Positions 45,281-58,067 of a stretch of DNA of 64,000 nucleotides are shown in pieces. The notes beneath the pieces were generated by a model. The model searched no databases and was not told where the DNA came from. It worked only from the letters and a program-made list of their open reading frames with translations. This DNA comes from Dendrolimus kikuchii (lineage: Eukaryota > Arthropoda > Insecta > Lepidoptera > Lasiocampidae): NCBI GenBank assembly GCA_019925095.2, contig CM034389.1, forward strand, positions 18,339,435 to 18,403,434. The letters run 5' to 3'. The translations under genes and the position numbers were made by a program. The stretch's first letter is position 1. Every line of letters begins with the position of its first letter.

Positions 45281-45874
45281 AAAGAAGAAATACATTACCT
45301 CGCTTACAACCATTAAAACCTGGTTTCATTATGTATACTAGTCTTTTTAAATGTAAGAAAATATTAAATTGAGGTAGACAAAAATAACTAAACAACATGA
45401 CCCATTGACGTTTGACATCTGAATCGTGTGTTCTATAGATAGATATGGAAACCCGCCACAATACATCTTTGAACCTGAAGTAAAAAGCTCCTAATCATAT
45501 CTACTTAGTAAATCCTTTGGCAAAATCAAAGTCACGCCTAAAGCAAGTGGCAGATAGTGCCATGCTTTCACAGATAGTACGGACGGTTCCCCGGCGGAAC
45601 CGGATCCTGTGTTAATTGGATATGTCAGATGCCACCGGGTTTCACGCCCTGAAATAGTTCCCGAGTTGTACTTTACAAGACATTAATTATTAGAAAGCCG
45701 TCTCTGCGACATCAGTATGTGCGAAATACTATACACGTGTTTAAATTGAATGAATGTACAACTATTGTAAGAAAATATATGATTTATACGGCTAGAAATG
45801 ATGCACTGGTATCCGATAATCGTGACTTATCGAATACCATCACTGCGCACCCAGACTCTTTGTTATATGTGGTA
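45281..45874. other. No gene recognised
   Basis: 45560-45660 is GC-balanced but without resemblance. Confidence 0.4.
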
Positions 45875-46060
45875 CTAGAGGCCCGGCGCGGTTTCACCCG
45901 CGCTCTGTCCCGCTCCCGTGGTATATAGCGTCATGTTATATAGCCTTTGACACTCCCTGTTAATGTAGCTATCGAATAGTAAAATAATTTTTAAAATCGG
46001 TTTAGTAGATCCAGAGATTACCCCCGTCAACGTCACAAACTTTACCTCTTTATAATATTA

Positions 46061-46500
46061 TCTTATATATAAAATTCTCGTGTCACAATGTTCGTTCCCA
46101 TACTCTTCCGAAACGGCTTGACCGATTCTTATGAATTTTTTTATGCATATTCAGTAAGTCTGAGAATCGGCTACTATCTATTTTTCAAACCCTAAGTGAT
46201 AAGGGGTGTCCACCCCAAAAATTTATTTTTATTTTTTGGATAAATTTTTATTTTTTTAGGATACACAATTAAAAAATACATACAACCCTAATTTTTCACC
46301 CCTCTACGATTAACCCCTGTTTTTATTTGTTAATTATAAACTTTAATTTGGCAAGATTTTTAATCTTATTTTGTCATGACTTAGAATAATAAAAAAATAT
46401 TACTCTTTTAGATTCACAATTAGAACCGGTACGTGGCTCGTGGATGGGATTCTAGAATTTTATTTTTTAAAGGCAGGACAACGTCTGCCGGGATCGCTAG
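46061..46500 (+). mobile_element. Helitron, first of a head-to-tail pair
   Basis: It starts A|TCTTATATATAAAATTCTCG, contains 'ttccgaaacggcttgaccga', and ends 'caacgtctgccgggatcg' plus CTAG at 46497-46500. 440 bp, no coding capacity. Confidence 0.8.
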
Positions 46501-46704
46501 TCTTATAAATAAAAAGAAATCGTAGAAATGTATGTACGCACATAACTTGAGAACGACTTTACCGATTTCGATTAAACTTTTTGTGTATGTTTGGGTAGGT
46601 CCCCGAATGGTTTAGATTTACAATTGGAACCGGTAGGTGGCGCTGGGATCGGGGCCTAGATATTTATTTTTTCAGGGCAGGACAACGTCTCCCGAGACTG
46701 CTAG
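46501..46704 (+). mobile_element. Helitron, second of a head-to-tail pair
   Basis: It begins TCTTATAAATAAAAAGAAAT immediately after the CTAG of its neighbour, with no base between, and ends 'caacgtctcccgagactg' with CTAG at 46701-46704. 204 bp. It shares a related leader and 3' end ('gcaggacaacgtct') with its neighbour but has a different middle. Confidence 0.78.
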
Positions 46705-46717
46705 TATAGTATATAGA

Positions 46718-47457
46718 TGTACTGTAACAAAAAAATTAGTTGCTTGGTAGTCCGTGCATCAAGAAATTCTGTAGTCTATGAGTCTCCACTGTATTTATTT
46801 GGCTAGGAAACCTTACATAACTATTAAATCAATAAGCGAAATCTAAAATTCCCATATCCCAAAAACTACAAGAATCTTGTACAGACCAATTTTATAGAGT
46901 TTGGTAATTACATACAATATGTAGTATAAAAATTAGGTTAATACTTTAAAGAATAGAGATAAACGCTGACAGGAGAAGACAGGATTGCATTGTAGGTCCC
47001 AAATATTATTCCATCTTCTTGATTTAATATCAACATTTACATTTGTGAAGAGGAAAGGTTGACAATTTGATGGTAGGTGGGCTTCACTACCAATGAACTC
47101 TTCAGCACCGAGGAAACAACACCTTATTCTAAAAAACATGTCAAAAAATTATAATTGCTAAACAGTTAATTCGAGACGCTCTCCTTACATAAAATTAAAT
47201 GAGTTTTTAGATGAGAACAGATTCTTTGTTCTTAAAATTCATTTCCTTTATGGGCACTTAACACATTTAAAATATGCACATTAAAAAGAAAAAAGGAAAT
47301 CAACTTTGTAAACTTCATTATTAAGCTTGATATCCATCTGAATAAATGAGAAACCTGAGATTGGCAGTGGAATTGAACCCACATAGACTATTATGCTATG
47401 TGAAGATATACAATGCTATTAAATCAAACATATTTTTTTTTCTATTTTGTAGAGTAT
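46718..47457. other. No gene recognised
   Basis: AT-rich. 'cagtggaattgaacccacat' near 47365 faintly recalls a reversed tRNA B box but no tRNA folds around it. Confidence 0.4.
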
Positions 47458-47622
47458 CTTCTTTTTTGCCTGAAACGGGCAAACAGGCAGACGGGCCACT
47501 TGATGGATAGTGGTTACCATTGTCTATGGACATTTGCAACACTAGGGGCATCGAAACGCGTTGCTGACCTTTAAGAAATTCTATAACGCTTTCTTAAAGA
47601 ACCCCATGTTATAGCGTAATTA
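47458..47622 (-). mobile_element. Jockey-type LINE 3' end fragment
   Basis: Minus strand aligns with 54700-54890: a 'ttttgcctgaaac' tail, GTTGCAAATGTCCATAGACA-type block, then 'aacgcgt' and 'tttaagaaagcgttatagaa' blocks. The last residues and 3' UTR of a LINE related to that at 59646. Confidence 0.7.
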
Positions 47623-48236
47623 TTCATAATTATATTGGAAATATATTACGTTCTTTCTTAATGTTTTTTTTATTTATGTTAATAATTCAAAAATCAGAAA
47701 AAATATCTTTGCTTCCCCTGTAACTAAATATGCCAGATAAAAAAAAAATATGTGCAGTTCACACGCAGTGGAAGTGAAACTTCAGAGAATATGCTCACAG
47801 ATTATTCTTCTTTAATTTTTATAAATATAAATATAATTCCATTAGCCTATATCCATCAGCATATTATAAATCAAAATAAACTTCTTAAGTATCATTTTAA
47901 ATTTTTCACTGTTTTAGTCTAAAAATATTATTATCAGTTTTATTTCGGACCAAATTGGACCTATGTTTAAACATCTGTCTTATTGACTCTCTTATCTGTG
48001 CTGCACAATGTAAAATTCGTATCTCATTCTCTCGCAGGCTTAGTCCTATTATGTGTTTATCTCTTTTTAGTATCGCTTTTTCGTCTCATCGAGTTTCAAA
48101 CTACAACGTTTTTAAAGAAGTTTCACTTCAAAAACGGAAATATCATGTGTTTAAAAAAATAAGTTATGAAGGACGTAAAGACCAAATTATTTATTATATT
48201 ATAATTATATTATTATGTTTTGCTGAGAAATAAAAT
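47623..48236. other. No gene recognised
   Basis: AT-rich. 'acgcagtggaagtgaaactt' near 47763 matches the repeat at 58940 and 63060. Confidence 0.4.
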
Positions 48237-48362
48237 CTTGAAGTCTTCAAGTCATTTTGTGAATAGATATCTTCTAGGTAAGCGTGCTCCATCCTAGACT
48301 GCCTCATCACTCCACATCAGGTGATACAGTGATCAAACGCAAACCTATACTTCCATAAAAAA
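48237..48362 (+). mobile_element. LINE 3' end fragment (as 53640-53760)
   Basis: 'cttgaagtcttcaagtc' ... 'gcgtgctccatcctaga' ... 'gatcaaacgcaaac' aligns with 53648-53755. It covers the last ~20 codons and the 3' UTR of that LINE. Confidence 0.72.
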
Positions 48363-50311
48363 AATGACCCATACTTTTAGGAATTTATTACAATGCCAGA
48401 CGTAGCATTCTCTAGCTTATTTATGTCTAGGTGGAACACGAAGCTATCATAACATATTAAAAGTAATATTTCACAGTGAATATCTTTCAAAAAGATCTTC
48501 TGAGATACGTTAAACGACTCCGTCAAGAGTTGCGAGATTCTGAATTGATTGATGGCGCTGCCAGCGACAAAGTCACTGCGTCCCGAAAATATATAAAACT
48601 TTAAAGGAAATCCAGTTAAAAGAAACTTTCGTTTATTTATCGTGGGATTAATTTCGGGAAGAAAATTGAAACTTTGAAATTTATAATAAGCTGTATGTTG
48701 TCTTGAAAAAGATATTCTGAATCAAAAATATTAATTAATAAATAATACTTTTGCTCCTTTAACATTTCAAGAAGACGAGTGGTATATACACCGCAATTAT
48801 CCAGAGCAAAGCGAGTATCACACAACCGCAATCTGAATATGTAATTCCCTCACCATGTTTTGATTTCAGGCTTAACTCTTATATAATTGTATTAATTTGT
48901 TTGGTAAACACTATCTTATTTATTTACTAGTTAGGCCACAAAAAAGTCAAAGCGGTTAATGTCATCCGCTGATTCGAACTTAAGTCACTAAACGTTGAGA
49001 CTATACTACCAAACTATATTTTTAAATATCCTAAACATAGTTATTAAAATTTCAAGAATACTCCTAATGGTTTGCTCAATCTCAAAGTGCCACCTCTGTT
49101 TTGGATTACAAAAGTATTAATAGTGCAAGGTGAAGCTATTTTTTCTATCTATTAGACTTAATCCTAAACATATAATTATAAAGATCAATTGTTCAAATTT
49201 TATATATTATTTTATTAGGTACACACATATACACATTCTGACTTTCTCGTATTAAGTATTATTATAATTCTATTTTATTCTATTATTATAATTCTATGTT
49301 CTGTACTTAATAAATGTATTTAAGTACAATAACTATTTTTCTAGTAATTCAATGTAATAATGTAATTTAATATTTTGGTATGATTAGTATGTTTTGTACT
49401 TAATGAAAATTAAGTATACAAACTAATTTGATTTACAACACATATGTAGGTATAATGCAATATTTTTAATATCAGTGTTATGTCCTCTATAGCATGAAAA
49501 TATTAAGTACTTTTAAATACAATGTAATATTTGTGGAATGAAAGAGCGGGATCTTCTGATACAAGTAAAATTTGCTTATAAGAAGATTCCAGCAACTGAT
49601 TGCAAATTATGCATGTGTTGTTTAAAAAATAAATATTGTCGTTTTCATTAGAGGGCTAACAGCTACGTTAGTAACTGGATTACAAAGTAAAGATAAGCCA
49701 GTGATAATTCTCGATAGAGGACAAAAAGATGTCTACTTACTGAGTAATAGTATAATTATTAGTCATAGTCTGACATCTCAATTTCCAGAAACTTTTCTTA
49801 GTATAATGGAATTACCGGATTCTAATGCATACCATATAATATGCTAAGTTTTTATCACAAAGATATTATCTACTATCGTAATATCGTCATGACGTACAAT
49901 TTTTATTTGCTTTACGTCTATTATACGTAATTAAAATACATTCATATCATTCATAACGCATGATTTCCCTAGTAGTAGGCAGAGTTCATGGATTGATACT
50001 TATTAGTTTTTCTTAAATTGTTCTGAGAAACTCGGCAACTTGATCGTGACAAGTAATTAGTTAAATTACTTAAAGTATCTTGAAAATTCACGACGATTAA
50101 GAAACTATAAACGACATTACTTCTTAAGTAAATATTTTTTTCTGAATAGATCAATAATCATGTTTCGATTGTTAAATGACCTATGAATTAATAAAAACAT
50201 TGTTGACAAAAATTGTATATTTTATATAAAAACAAAGACACTAATGGTATAAATGGAAAAAATCTGAGCTACAATATTATAATATTTTCGTAAGTTCACG
50301 ACTAGTACACA
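48363..50311. other. No gene recognised
   Basis: Very AT-rich; no frame, RNA gene or repeat boundary supported. Confidence 0.4.
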
Positions 50312-50493
50312 TACTAAAACTACGTTTTAACGGTTTTAAGCTCCGTATTTTATTTGATTTTTATTCCGACATTTCGTCCACTTTCCAGTAGCCGTAATAA
50401 CGGACAAAAAAGTTACAGAAAAGTGACCGAAACATCGGAATAAAAATCAAGTAAAATACCGCGCTTAAAACCATTAAAACGTAGTTTTACTAC
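50312..50493. mobile_element. 182-bp MITE, near-complete inverted repeat
   Basis: ~80-bp arms starting TASTAAAACTACGTTTTAA and running through 'ttgatttttattccgacatt' to a short centre at about 50398. Arms match with a few mismatches. No coding capacity. Confidence 0.88.
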
Positions 50494-51879
50494 TACATAT
50501 TTCAATACAGTATCCTGTGTGTAGTTTTAAACACTTCGCGCCTTCATTTAGAGAATTAAAAACTTTCTGGTTCCAACTATTTCCTCTTAGTAACACTTTG
50601 AAAGTCTGATCTTGTCGGAAAATTCATTAGAAGTGATCACGGAAACCCGCACTTGTAGAACTACTAAGTTCAAAAGTGCTTCTCTAAGATTGGCTAGTGA
50701 AGTGTTTACTTGACGTTTCAAGAGCCCACACGAGCCAATAGACTTCTAAGTTGAGACGTTCTGGTTCCTATCTGTAATTTAAGTAGCTTTTGGAACAAAA
50801 TGTTTCAGCATTACGTTTTTACAATATAGTCTAAAAGACGCTGAAGATTGACCTTCACCTATCTGATAAGACATATTTTTTACCAAATTATATTGATTTA
50901 TAAACACGCTTATGATAGCTTGCCAATCGAAAAGTTTTCATGGCTATTTTTGAAGTCTTCAAAGCATGAATAGTGTTTTGCAGGCAAGTCTAAAGGCAGT
51001 TATTTTTGTAATTAAATTATCTTTCTTACGATACCAATTTTTATTGATTAACAGAACGATGTAGTTACCTATATTGACTTACCTGTTCATACCTACTTGC
51101 TAGGTAGCCATGAATAGAAATAAGTGGGCAAGCCTATTATGGCATAGTCTCCATTAAAACTATCACTTGAAACTAAATTTGTTCAGTTATCAAAAGAATG
51201 AATGAAGGTTATGAAAAAAATGATTGAAATTAATTAGATTAAGAATAATCATGAATACTTTTCGATTAGAAAACTATCATAGGCATGTTTATAAATCAAT
51301 ATAATTAAAAAAAATATGTCTCATCTGGTTATTAGATGGGTGAAGGTCGTACTAATAGATTTATTCAATAAACGCGTGCGCATTAATATGTTGTATATAT
51401 TATTGTATTTAATAATTACAAACGTATGTTAATAATTCTTTCTTTGTAACTTATTCTGCATTTTAGTTTTTTCATGTTTATTTCAATAAGAATCTGAATT
51501 TAATTACAAGTTGGTCATAATTCTTGATTATTGATTTTAAAATATTTGCTTATATATAACATCATATTCCATATAAGGAACGGGTTGATTGCGAAAAAGG
51601 CATTATATCTCTTTTCTAATATCGTAATGTAACAACCTTTATGATACCTATAGCAACGGTTCTGAGATTCTGTGCAGCAATTATACATATTTCCATTTCA
51701 AGTCATCCCACATTTGCATGCATTAAATCTGCAATTAAGTGAGTTGTTTAAATGCATAAAATGCAGTTAATGGTCATGTTTTGAAGTTTAACGATCTATT
51801 ACTAATAGAGTTTGAGCTTAATATATATATATATATATATATACATTTGTTTTATTAGTAGGATATTTAAAGAACAGTA
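50494..51879. other. No gene recognised
   Basis: Contains an (AT)10 run at about 51822-51842; otherwise nothing supported. Confidence 0.4.
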
Positions 51880-52165
51880 GCGCCAACAAACGTCTTACTG
51901 CTGAAATCAGCCTTCCCTAGGAGAACGGATAATATACCTGCCACGCTTGTCAGGCTGGTGGGTTTTACAGATCCGTTATCTCGTTGAGCTGGTTTTATCA
52001 CTGTGATTTCCATCATCGTCAGCACGTGGTCATTGTAATAAAATGCACTCGAGGTCAGAAAGACTGACAATGTTTTGCATGCTCGTTCATGAGTCGAAGC
52101 GATGCGACGTTTTATGAAAATAAGACGCGAGTGCGTTAGCTACTGAGCAACCGCATTTTTTTATA
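51880..52165 (-). mobile_element. tRNA-derived SINE-T copy 5, decayed
   Basis: 'aggagaacggataatatacc', 'gccacgcttgtc' and 'tcagcacgtggtcattgtaa' blocks in the order of minus-strand SINE-T. The tRNA-like head (about 52080-52160) is heavily mutated. Confidence 0.7.
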
Positions 52166-52343
52166 TACTTATATATACGTTATTACTGGTGAACGATTTT
52201 AATATTCACGGTTTATAAATGGTAATGATAGGATTAAATATTGTTTTCGTTCATTAAGAGACAAATTATAATCCTTTGCTAGACTTATTTTGATAATAAT
52301 AAGACTTCTAATACACCAAACAATTGAACATAATAAAGCTAAA

Positions 52344-52514
52344 GCTGATATCAGACAGTTAATTTCTGTCTTTCAATTTGTATCAATCAAAGTGATCTAT
52401 ATACTAGTAAACGTAAACTTGAATCATTCAATCATATTGAATACCGTCGTATACTTTCAGTTCCATGCCTTTCAACCAAATAAATTCACTTTGGTTGATC
52501 TGTCTAATATCAGC
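52344..52514. mobile_element. MITE M3, copy 1
   Basis: Ends GCTGATATCAGACAG and its reverse complement with small changes; internal arms share 'atcaatcaaagtga' with 'tcactttggttgat'. 171 bp. Related sequence at 58068-58198, 55195-55300 and about 11270-11400. Confidence 0.7.
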
Positions 52515-53403
52515 ATAAAAGGCTATTGTGAGTTTTCTGGTATATTGGGCTCGTCTTTATTTTATCTTTCATATCTGAATTAGCAGTCAAAGCTAACATA
52601 AATATAATTTTGAACTCTATCTATAACTAAATATGGAAATGTCAGGAGAGAAATTCATTCAAAGGCTGTCACGTGTGTAGGCTTTACCCTGCTTGCACTC
52701 AAGGGAGAACATTCTACAATTTTGGCAAGTGCAATATACACGGCCATTTCATATCCGTAATCCTTATACGCTAAAAGATATCGCGTCACTGGAAATCCAT
52801 TTACCTCGTCATTTCCTTATTTAAATTTAAAATTTTTTTAGAATATTGATTCTTTTCATTACTTTTAGGAAACTTTTCAAGAACACAAGCCTTGAATATG
52901 AAGAAAGCATAAAATGAGGTAGAAAGAATGGTTTATATTTGTACCCGGTATGAAAGTCACAAGGTGATAGCATTATTTGCTAAGGAAATAATCTTTTTCA
53001 TGGCTGGAATGCCTATTTAAAATTGTTTACTATAGGATAGTGATAGACTCAATGCGACTGCCTCACCCACCTAGTAAAGTCATCTCAATATTTTTCGAGC
53101 CTCAGCAGACACTAATATTTAAATAATTTAAAAGTCCTTTGCTACGTATTTAGTGTGTTACTCTTTTTTTCTCTAATGTGTAATATCTCGAAATGTGTTC
53201 AAATAAATGTTTTTTCTTTCTTTTAAAGTCAGTAAAACTTGTTGATAGAACTAGAAATGGGAACATCCGTAAAAGAAACAAAGTGATCGACATAGCTAGC
53301 GAAATTACTAACAATGAGTGAAAGAGGTAGTGGGCCAGTTACGTCAGTACAGACTTGGGAGCCTAGTTCAAGCAATAAATATCAATTGGCTGAAGACGAT
53401 CGT
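52515..53403. other. No gene recognised
   Basis: AT-rich DNA. The first ~30 codons of the frame starting at 53314 do not resemble the LINE that follows. Confidence 0.4.
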
Positions 53404-53760
53404 AGTAAGACTAGCATAAGCTTTTGGGAGTATTGTTACACATATGGGGAGTGTTCCTTAAATTTGCACGATCTGGTTTCTGCATCCTCATTTTACCATC
53501 GGAAAAGCAAACGTGCCGGTTTGCGCCACCGTTATATGATGAAAACACCACCAGACAGAACCAGCTGCTTCGCTTCATCTTTTCTGGTGCGCACTGCCGA
53601 AGGGTTGTATACTTTGCCGGAGTCTGTTTTTCCTGACAAATACCATCTTGAAGTCTTCAAGTCACGAGTGAATAGTTATCTTCTAAGTAAGTATGCTCCA
53701 TCCTAGAACGCATCGTCACTGAACCGCAGGTGAGATAGTGGTTAAACGCAAACATCTAAA
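53404..53760 (+). pseudogene. LINE reverse-transcriptase C-terminal fragment and 3' UTR
   Basis: From about 53410 the frame reads 'YGECSLNLHDLVSASSFYHR', then 'SSFLVRTAEGLYTLPESVFP' and 'LEVFKSRVNSYLLSKYA', ending at the stop at 53704. The NGECSxxLxxL, (L)WNxLPxxVFP-like and FKSRVxxYLL motifs are the C-terminal end of Jockey/CR1-group polymerases (the W-N of the motif is changed here). The 3' UTR recurs at 48270-48362. Confidence 0.75.
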
Positions 53761-54473
53761 CACATGTAGCTACATACTAAGAAATCTCCGCTCCATAGCA
53801 GGTTTTTTAAACTGAAATTTGCAACGTAATTAACAATCAACGATTATTATCTGGTCTTCTTAATAATTATCATTAAAGATAATAAGACTGCTATAATATC
53901 TGACCATTTCTAGTAAGAAGGAATAATATATGGGCAAATTCACCTCATTTCTTGTAGGTCATGGCGCCTTTAATTAACATCTTGCATTAAAGGATAAGTT
54001 CATAAAATAAAACAAATAATTAATTAAACGCTAATATTTATTCAAGAGTTCAAGACTTAGACTTAGTAAACTTGTGCATTTTTTTTTTTAGATAATAATT
54101 AATGGCCTTATGAAGTCATTTTGCAAAATTACATTGTAAGTCTAACGTGTCTTTAGATATATTAAGATGTGACATATTACATAGAAGTCTGTGTGATTTT
54201 TATCACTTGTCAGATTCATAATTCGATTGTAGCCATTGTAATCCTACAAGTCTGTTTGCGAGGCCATCCCACTCTATCCAATTATTGACGTTAAGTATTT
54301 TGATCTTAAATGCTATAAAATAAATATTTAAAAAATAAAACGATCTTAATTGTATCAAAAGGTTTCATATGAGTGACGGACTGTATGATATGTATAAGTG
54401 ACTTTTGAACTGCTTTTTTAAATTTTTATTCTACAAAATTCCGAATTTTGTTACTTATATCTATTATTCCTTC
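53761..54473. other. No gene recognised
   Basis: AT-rich DNA. Confidence 0.4.
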
Positions 54474-54900
54474 GGAGAGACTGCCTCCCTCTGCGTATTC
54501 TACCGCCTATAAAACGGAGAGTGTTCCGAGGAACTGTTTGATCTGGTGCTAACGCCTCATTTTTACAACCGCACCGCTCACCATCGCCAGGATGTTCACC
54601 CCTATTTCCTGGAGCTGCCACGCTCAACTACGCAACGGCTCTCTCGAACGTTATTTCTGCGTAAAAAATGATTTGGAGGGAACTTCCCGCTGAGCTTTTC
54701 CCTCTGCGCTATGACATAGGGTCGTTTAAGAAAGGCGATATAAAATTTCTTAGAGACCGACAACGCGTTGGCAACGCCCCTGATGTTGCAAATGCCATAG
54801 GCGACGGTACAGTTACCGTCGCCTATGGCATTTGCAACATCCTTCCGTCGAGTGGAATGTCTGCTTTTTTGCTGTTTCAGGCAATAAAAAATAAATATTA
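54474..54900 (+). pseudogene. Jockey-type LINE C-terminal fragment with hairpin
   Basis: Broken frames read 'SLCVFYRL', 'SEELFDLVLTPHFYNRTAHH', 'WRELPAELFPLRYDIGSFKK' and 'IKFLRDRQRVGNAPDVANA'. They align residue by residue with the end of the Jockey at 59646-61637, so this is a related subfamily. The 3' UTR contains a 28-bp perfect inverted duplication (54782-54841) and ends 'gtttcaggcaataaaaaat'. Confidence 0.82.
54782..54841. repeat. 28-bp perfect hairpin in a LINE 3' end
   Basis: GATGTTGCAAATGCCATAGG plus GCGACGGTA (left arm 54782-54809), spacer CAGT, then the exact reverse complement (54814-54841). Related LINE and SINE copies have the left arm only. Confidence 0.95.
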
Positions 54901-56528
54901 GTTATTTATACACAATAATATTTTATACCTGAAACACAAAATTGTCATTGAAAACACTCTACAATCTGAGAAATACTATTAAATAACAAATATGCAGATA
55001 GTCAGTTAAAAAGTTACCTATCAAACATTTTATGACAATTAAGTTATTTTGAAGTTGACAGTTGGTAATTTTTTTTAAGTGGACCTATGCCTCATTTCTA
55101 TCAAAATTGAAAGACAGGATGACCCATCTATTTTCGTCACTAAGCCGGATATTAAACCAAATAATTTATTCAACCAGAGTAATGCGTATAAATACAAATT
55201 TGAGCAATTCGACGTCTTTAAATACCGTGGTTTTCGTTCAGTTCTGTGCTTTTCAATCGAATTGATTCAATTTGATTGATCCGTGTAATATCAGCATTAC
55301 CACTAAAAGATTTCTGATTTCTGACTGTAATCTTAATGAAACATAATCTTTGAATAAAGGTCCAAATTAACTTTGTGTAAACGCCGTGTAGTCCAACTAC
55401 CATCATAAATCACGCGTTTATTCCATGAAGCACGGACCGTTGTGGGCGAGCTACGTGCTTATCTGTTATTTGCAGTACGAAACGTTCTGCAGGCGGTTTT
55501 CGGTAACATGTTGATAAATATTTGGAGGCTGAATCGCTATAATGCGGCTGGTACCGTAGGCGCTGATCGTATGCCTATCTTTAATCTTTTTTATATAGCG
55601 TCTATAAAGGATAGTAAGTTATTGCCTTAGGTAACCACATCTGGTTTCAATTATATGGAAAACCCACGCTAAACCACCTTGATTAAGCATAATATCTATA
55701 ATGTTTGATTCTCTATAATGGTGAAGTTAGTGTTCTGCAACGGGACATTTATAGAATGATACTATTAGGTAAAAACACTCGATCATACCAAAAATGACGT
55801 ATGTATTAGTTAAATTTTCAATTATAATTACTATTTGATTGATGTTCTATACTTTTTTTTTTTTACAGATTATAATTTTTATTGAAGAAAGTTAAATTTA
55901 ATACTACTTAATATTAATTAAAAATCTAAAATATCCTATAAATAAACCTAACTTAAATATATATATACAATAGTAAAAAAAAAAAAAACGTTCTATACTG
56001 AATTTATTTTCTACAAGCACAGAATAAAAGAAAAAATAACAATAAAAAATACGTTTAATTACATTTAAGCGCATTTATCAGATTCTTGCCTCTTTTTAAT
56101 ACTTTACAGTAGTCGTTTTCATAGTACACGCTCTTAATGATTGATTTAAATAAGGTGATAGAAGTGATGATTTGGAATTTTAAATTTTAACCTTAAATAA
56201 GTATGGGAACATATTGATATTGTATCTTGACGTAAAACTACATGTAATAAGAGTTGAGGAAAATGTTAAAAATATAAAATCTGGCGCCACATTACCTTAA
56301 ATATGCGTCAAAAACCACAAATCAGAATTTATATACATAGTAGATGGTATAAAAATAATAGTAATAAGAATACCGAGACTGATGTTACCAAAATAAATAG
56401 TGGCTTATTAATAATTTGACATGAATATTCTAGAATGGTAATCTGTATATTAAATTTAATTAAATTAAGCTATATATACATGATATAATTTATAATTCTA
56501 AAATTATGATCAAATCAAAATTCTAAAA
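54901..56528. other. No gene; partial M3 repeat
   Basis: 55195-55300 holds a partial M3 MITE ('gttcagttctgtgcttttca', 'tgatccgtgtaatatcagca'). 55851-55865 is a T run and 55977-55989 an A run. Nothing else recognised. Confidence 0.4.
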
Positions 56529-56800
56529 ATGCCGTGTCTGTACATCAGGATTCACGTAAAAACTACTGGGGTCATTTCAATGCGATTTCCGCTGATCGGC
56601 AGCAAATTTTTGGACTTAAAATCTGCAGTATTTTTATCCCGAGCATTTTTCTGTCTGATTTGTTTTTCCAATTCCAAATCCAATGACATTTATTCACTGA
56701 TCAATTTTTGTGTAGTCAAATCTACGATAATTTTTATTCGGGGAATCCTGCGGAAATTTTCCCGGGAATGGTATAAATTAATTAGATTAGATAAATATTG
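56529..56800 (+). mobile_element. Helitron family B fragment, copy 3
   Basis: 'ttcacgtaaaaactactggg', 'tttggacttaaaatctgc' and 'attcggggaatcctgcggaa' match family B blocks in order. No terminal hairpin/CTAG was found. Confidence 0.55.
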
Positions 56801-57139
56801 CTAATTTCAAAATGATGTCTATAGAACGATGGCTTTAGTGCTTTTTCAACTGATGCGATGCTTTTATATTCGGAGAATCCCGGATTTTTCCGATAATCTT
56901 TGGAATTCAAGAATTTTCCTACTAAAAAGTCCTTTGCCCTGCTGAAAATACCATTTGATTTGAAATACTGGCAAAATAATTAAAATCTATGTTACCTGTC
57001 ATGTCAAACGTGGTGTTATATAAAATAGTGGTAGTGCAAAGAGGAATAGTTGAAAAATTTCATTCGACCGAAGTGCTCAGTTACGATGATCAAGTAATGT
57101 ACGTCACTTGAGCAGCGAATTTCATAAGTAGTTCCACAA

Positions 57140-57140
<1 letters not shown>
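56801..57140. other. No gene recognised
   Basis: AT-rich; nothing supported. Confidence 0.4.

Positions 57141-57141
<1 letters not shown>

Positions 57142-57209
<68 letters not shown>
57142..57209. repeat. (TA)n microsatellite, ~33 units
   Basis: An uninterrupted TA run of about 66 bases. Confidence 0.95.
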
Positions 57210-57212
<3 letters not shown>

Positions 57213-57547
57213 TATAGTCTGCTTTTTCCCGCGGCTTTGCTTGTTAATGTAGATTTTGTAGACAGAATAGAATGCATGTTAGTGAATTGTAACGATGGTG
57301 ATGCGGTCAGAGCGTCATCTTTTTGGCTATATTCGTCTATTCCTCGGGAATAGTACTTTTTCTAGATAAAAATTACCCTATGGCCTTTTCTATTCGCCTG
57401 GCAAAGTGTATTTAAAATTTCATGATGCCATGTTGAGTGGTAAAATCGTGAAAACGTCATAAATAAACCAACATATTTGCATTTATAATATTAGTTAGGT
57501 CGATTGAACTTCTAAAGTCAACCATGAGGGAAGTCATTAATCTTGTC

Positions 57548-57703
57548 GTAGTGTAGGACGCCCTCCAGCCCGAGGGACCGACGATCTGCGCAAGGTCCCC
57601 GGTGGTGGCGGGATGAGAACAGCGGAGGACCGGGATTGGTGGCGCAAACTTGGTGTGGCCTACGTCCAGGAGTGGACAATGGTTGGCTGACGACGATGAG
57701 GGA
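57548..57703 (+). mobile_element. RTE-type LINE 3' end, copy 3
   Basis: 'ccgacgatctgcgcaaggtc', 'gtggcgcaaacttggtgtgg', 'cctacgtccaggagtggaca' and 'ttggctgacgacgatga' blocks as at 14280-14430. Confidence 0.7.
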
Positions 57704-58067
57704 GGTAATTAATATAGGAACTAAAACTGTATCATTTTATCCTGTTATTATTTATAATATTAAACATGAATTAGTTCATGTGACGAAAATAATCCAATTC
57801 TAAAAAAAATATAGACTAGTAACTCCGTGACAGACGTAGCAACCCTAAGCTAGTTACATCACACACTCTGTGTTATAATTACAGGCTAAACACATCAGAG
57901 CTTAAGGTACAGTGTAAACAGTGAACGCATCCATCAACTACGCTTAACAGCTTATCTAAATCAATTATAAACTTGAAACTTATGTATACCTACCGAATAA
58001 CATGTTATAATTATATATTATTTGCACAAATTGTTGATTAGCAATCTTGCTTATAATGGTATCTTAA

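Larger units (their letters stand above)
45875..46717 (-). mobile_element. Helitron hosting two further Helitrons
   Basis: Minus-strand Helitron: 3' end CTAG at 45875-45878 next to a GC hairpin (gcgcggtttcacccgcgc), 5' end TC at 46716-46717. Its TAATATTATAAAGAGG leader is cut at 46060/46705 by the inserts. Without them it is ~200 bp, close in form to 37855-38057. Confidence 0.75.

Noticed and set aside
47355..47400. Reversed tRNA-like B box 'gaattgaaccc'
   Set aside because: No matching A box or cloverleaf around it; probably chance or a very old SINE.
48955..49010. Reversed tRNA-like 'tgattcgaactt'
   Set aside because: No fold and no flanking SINE body.
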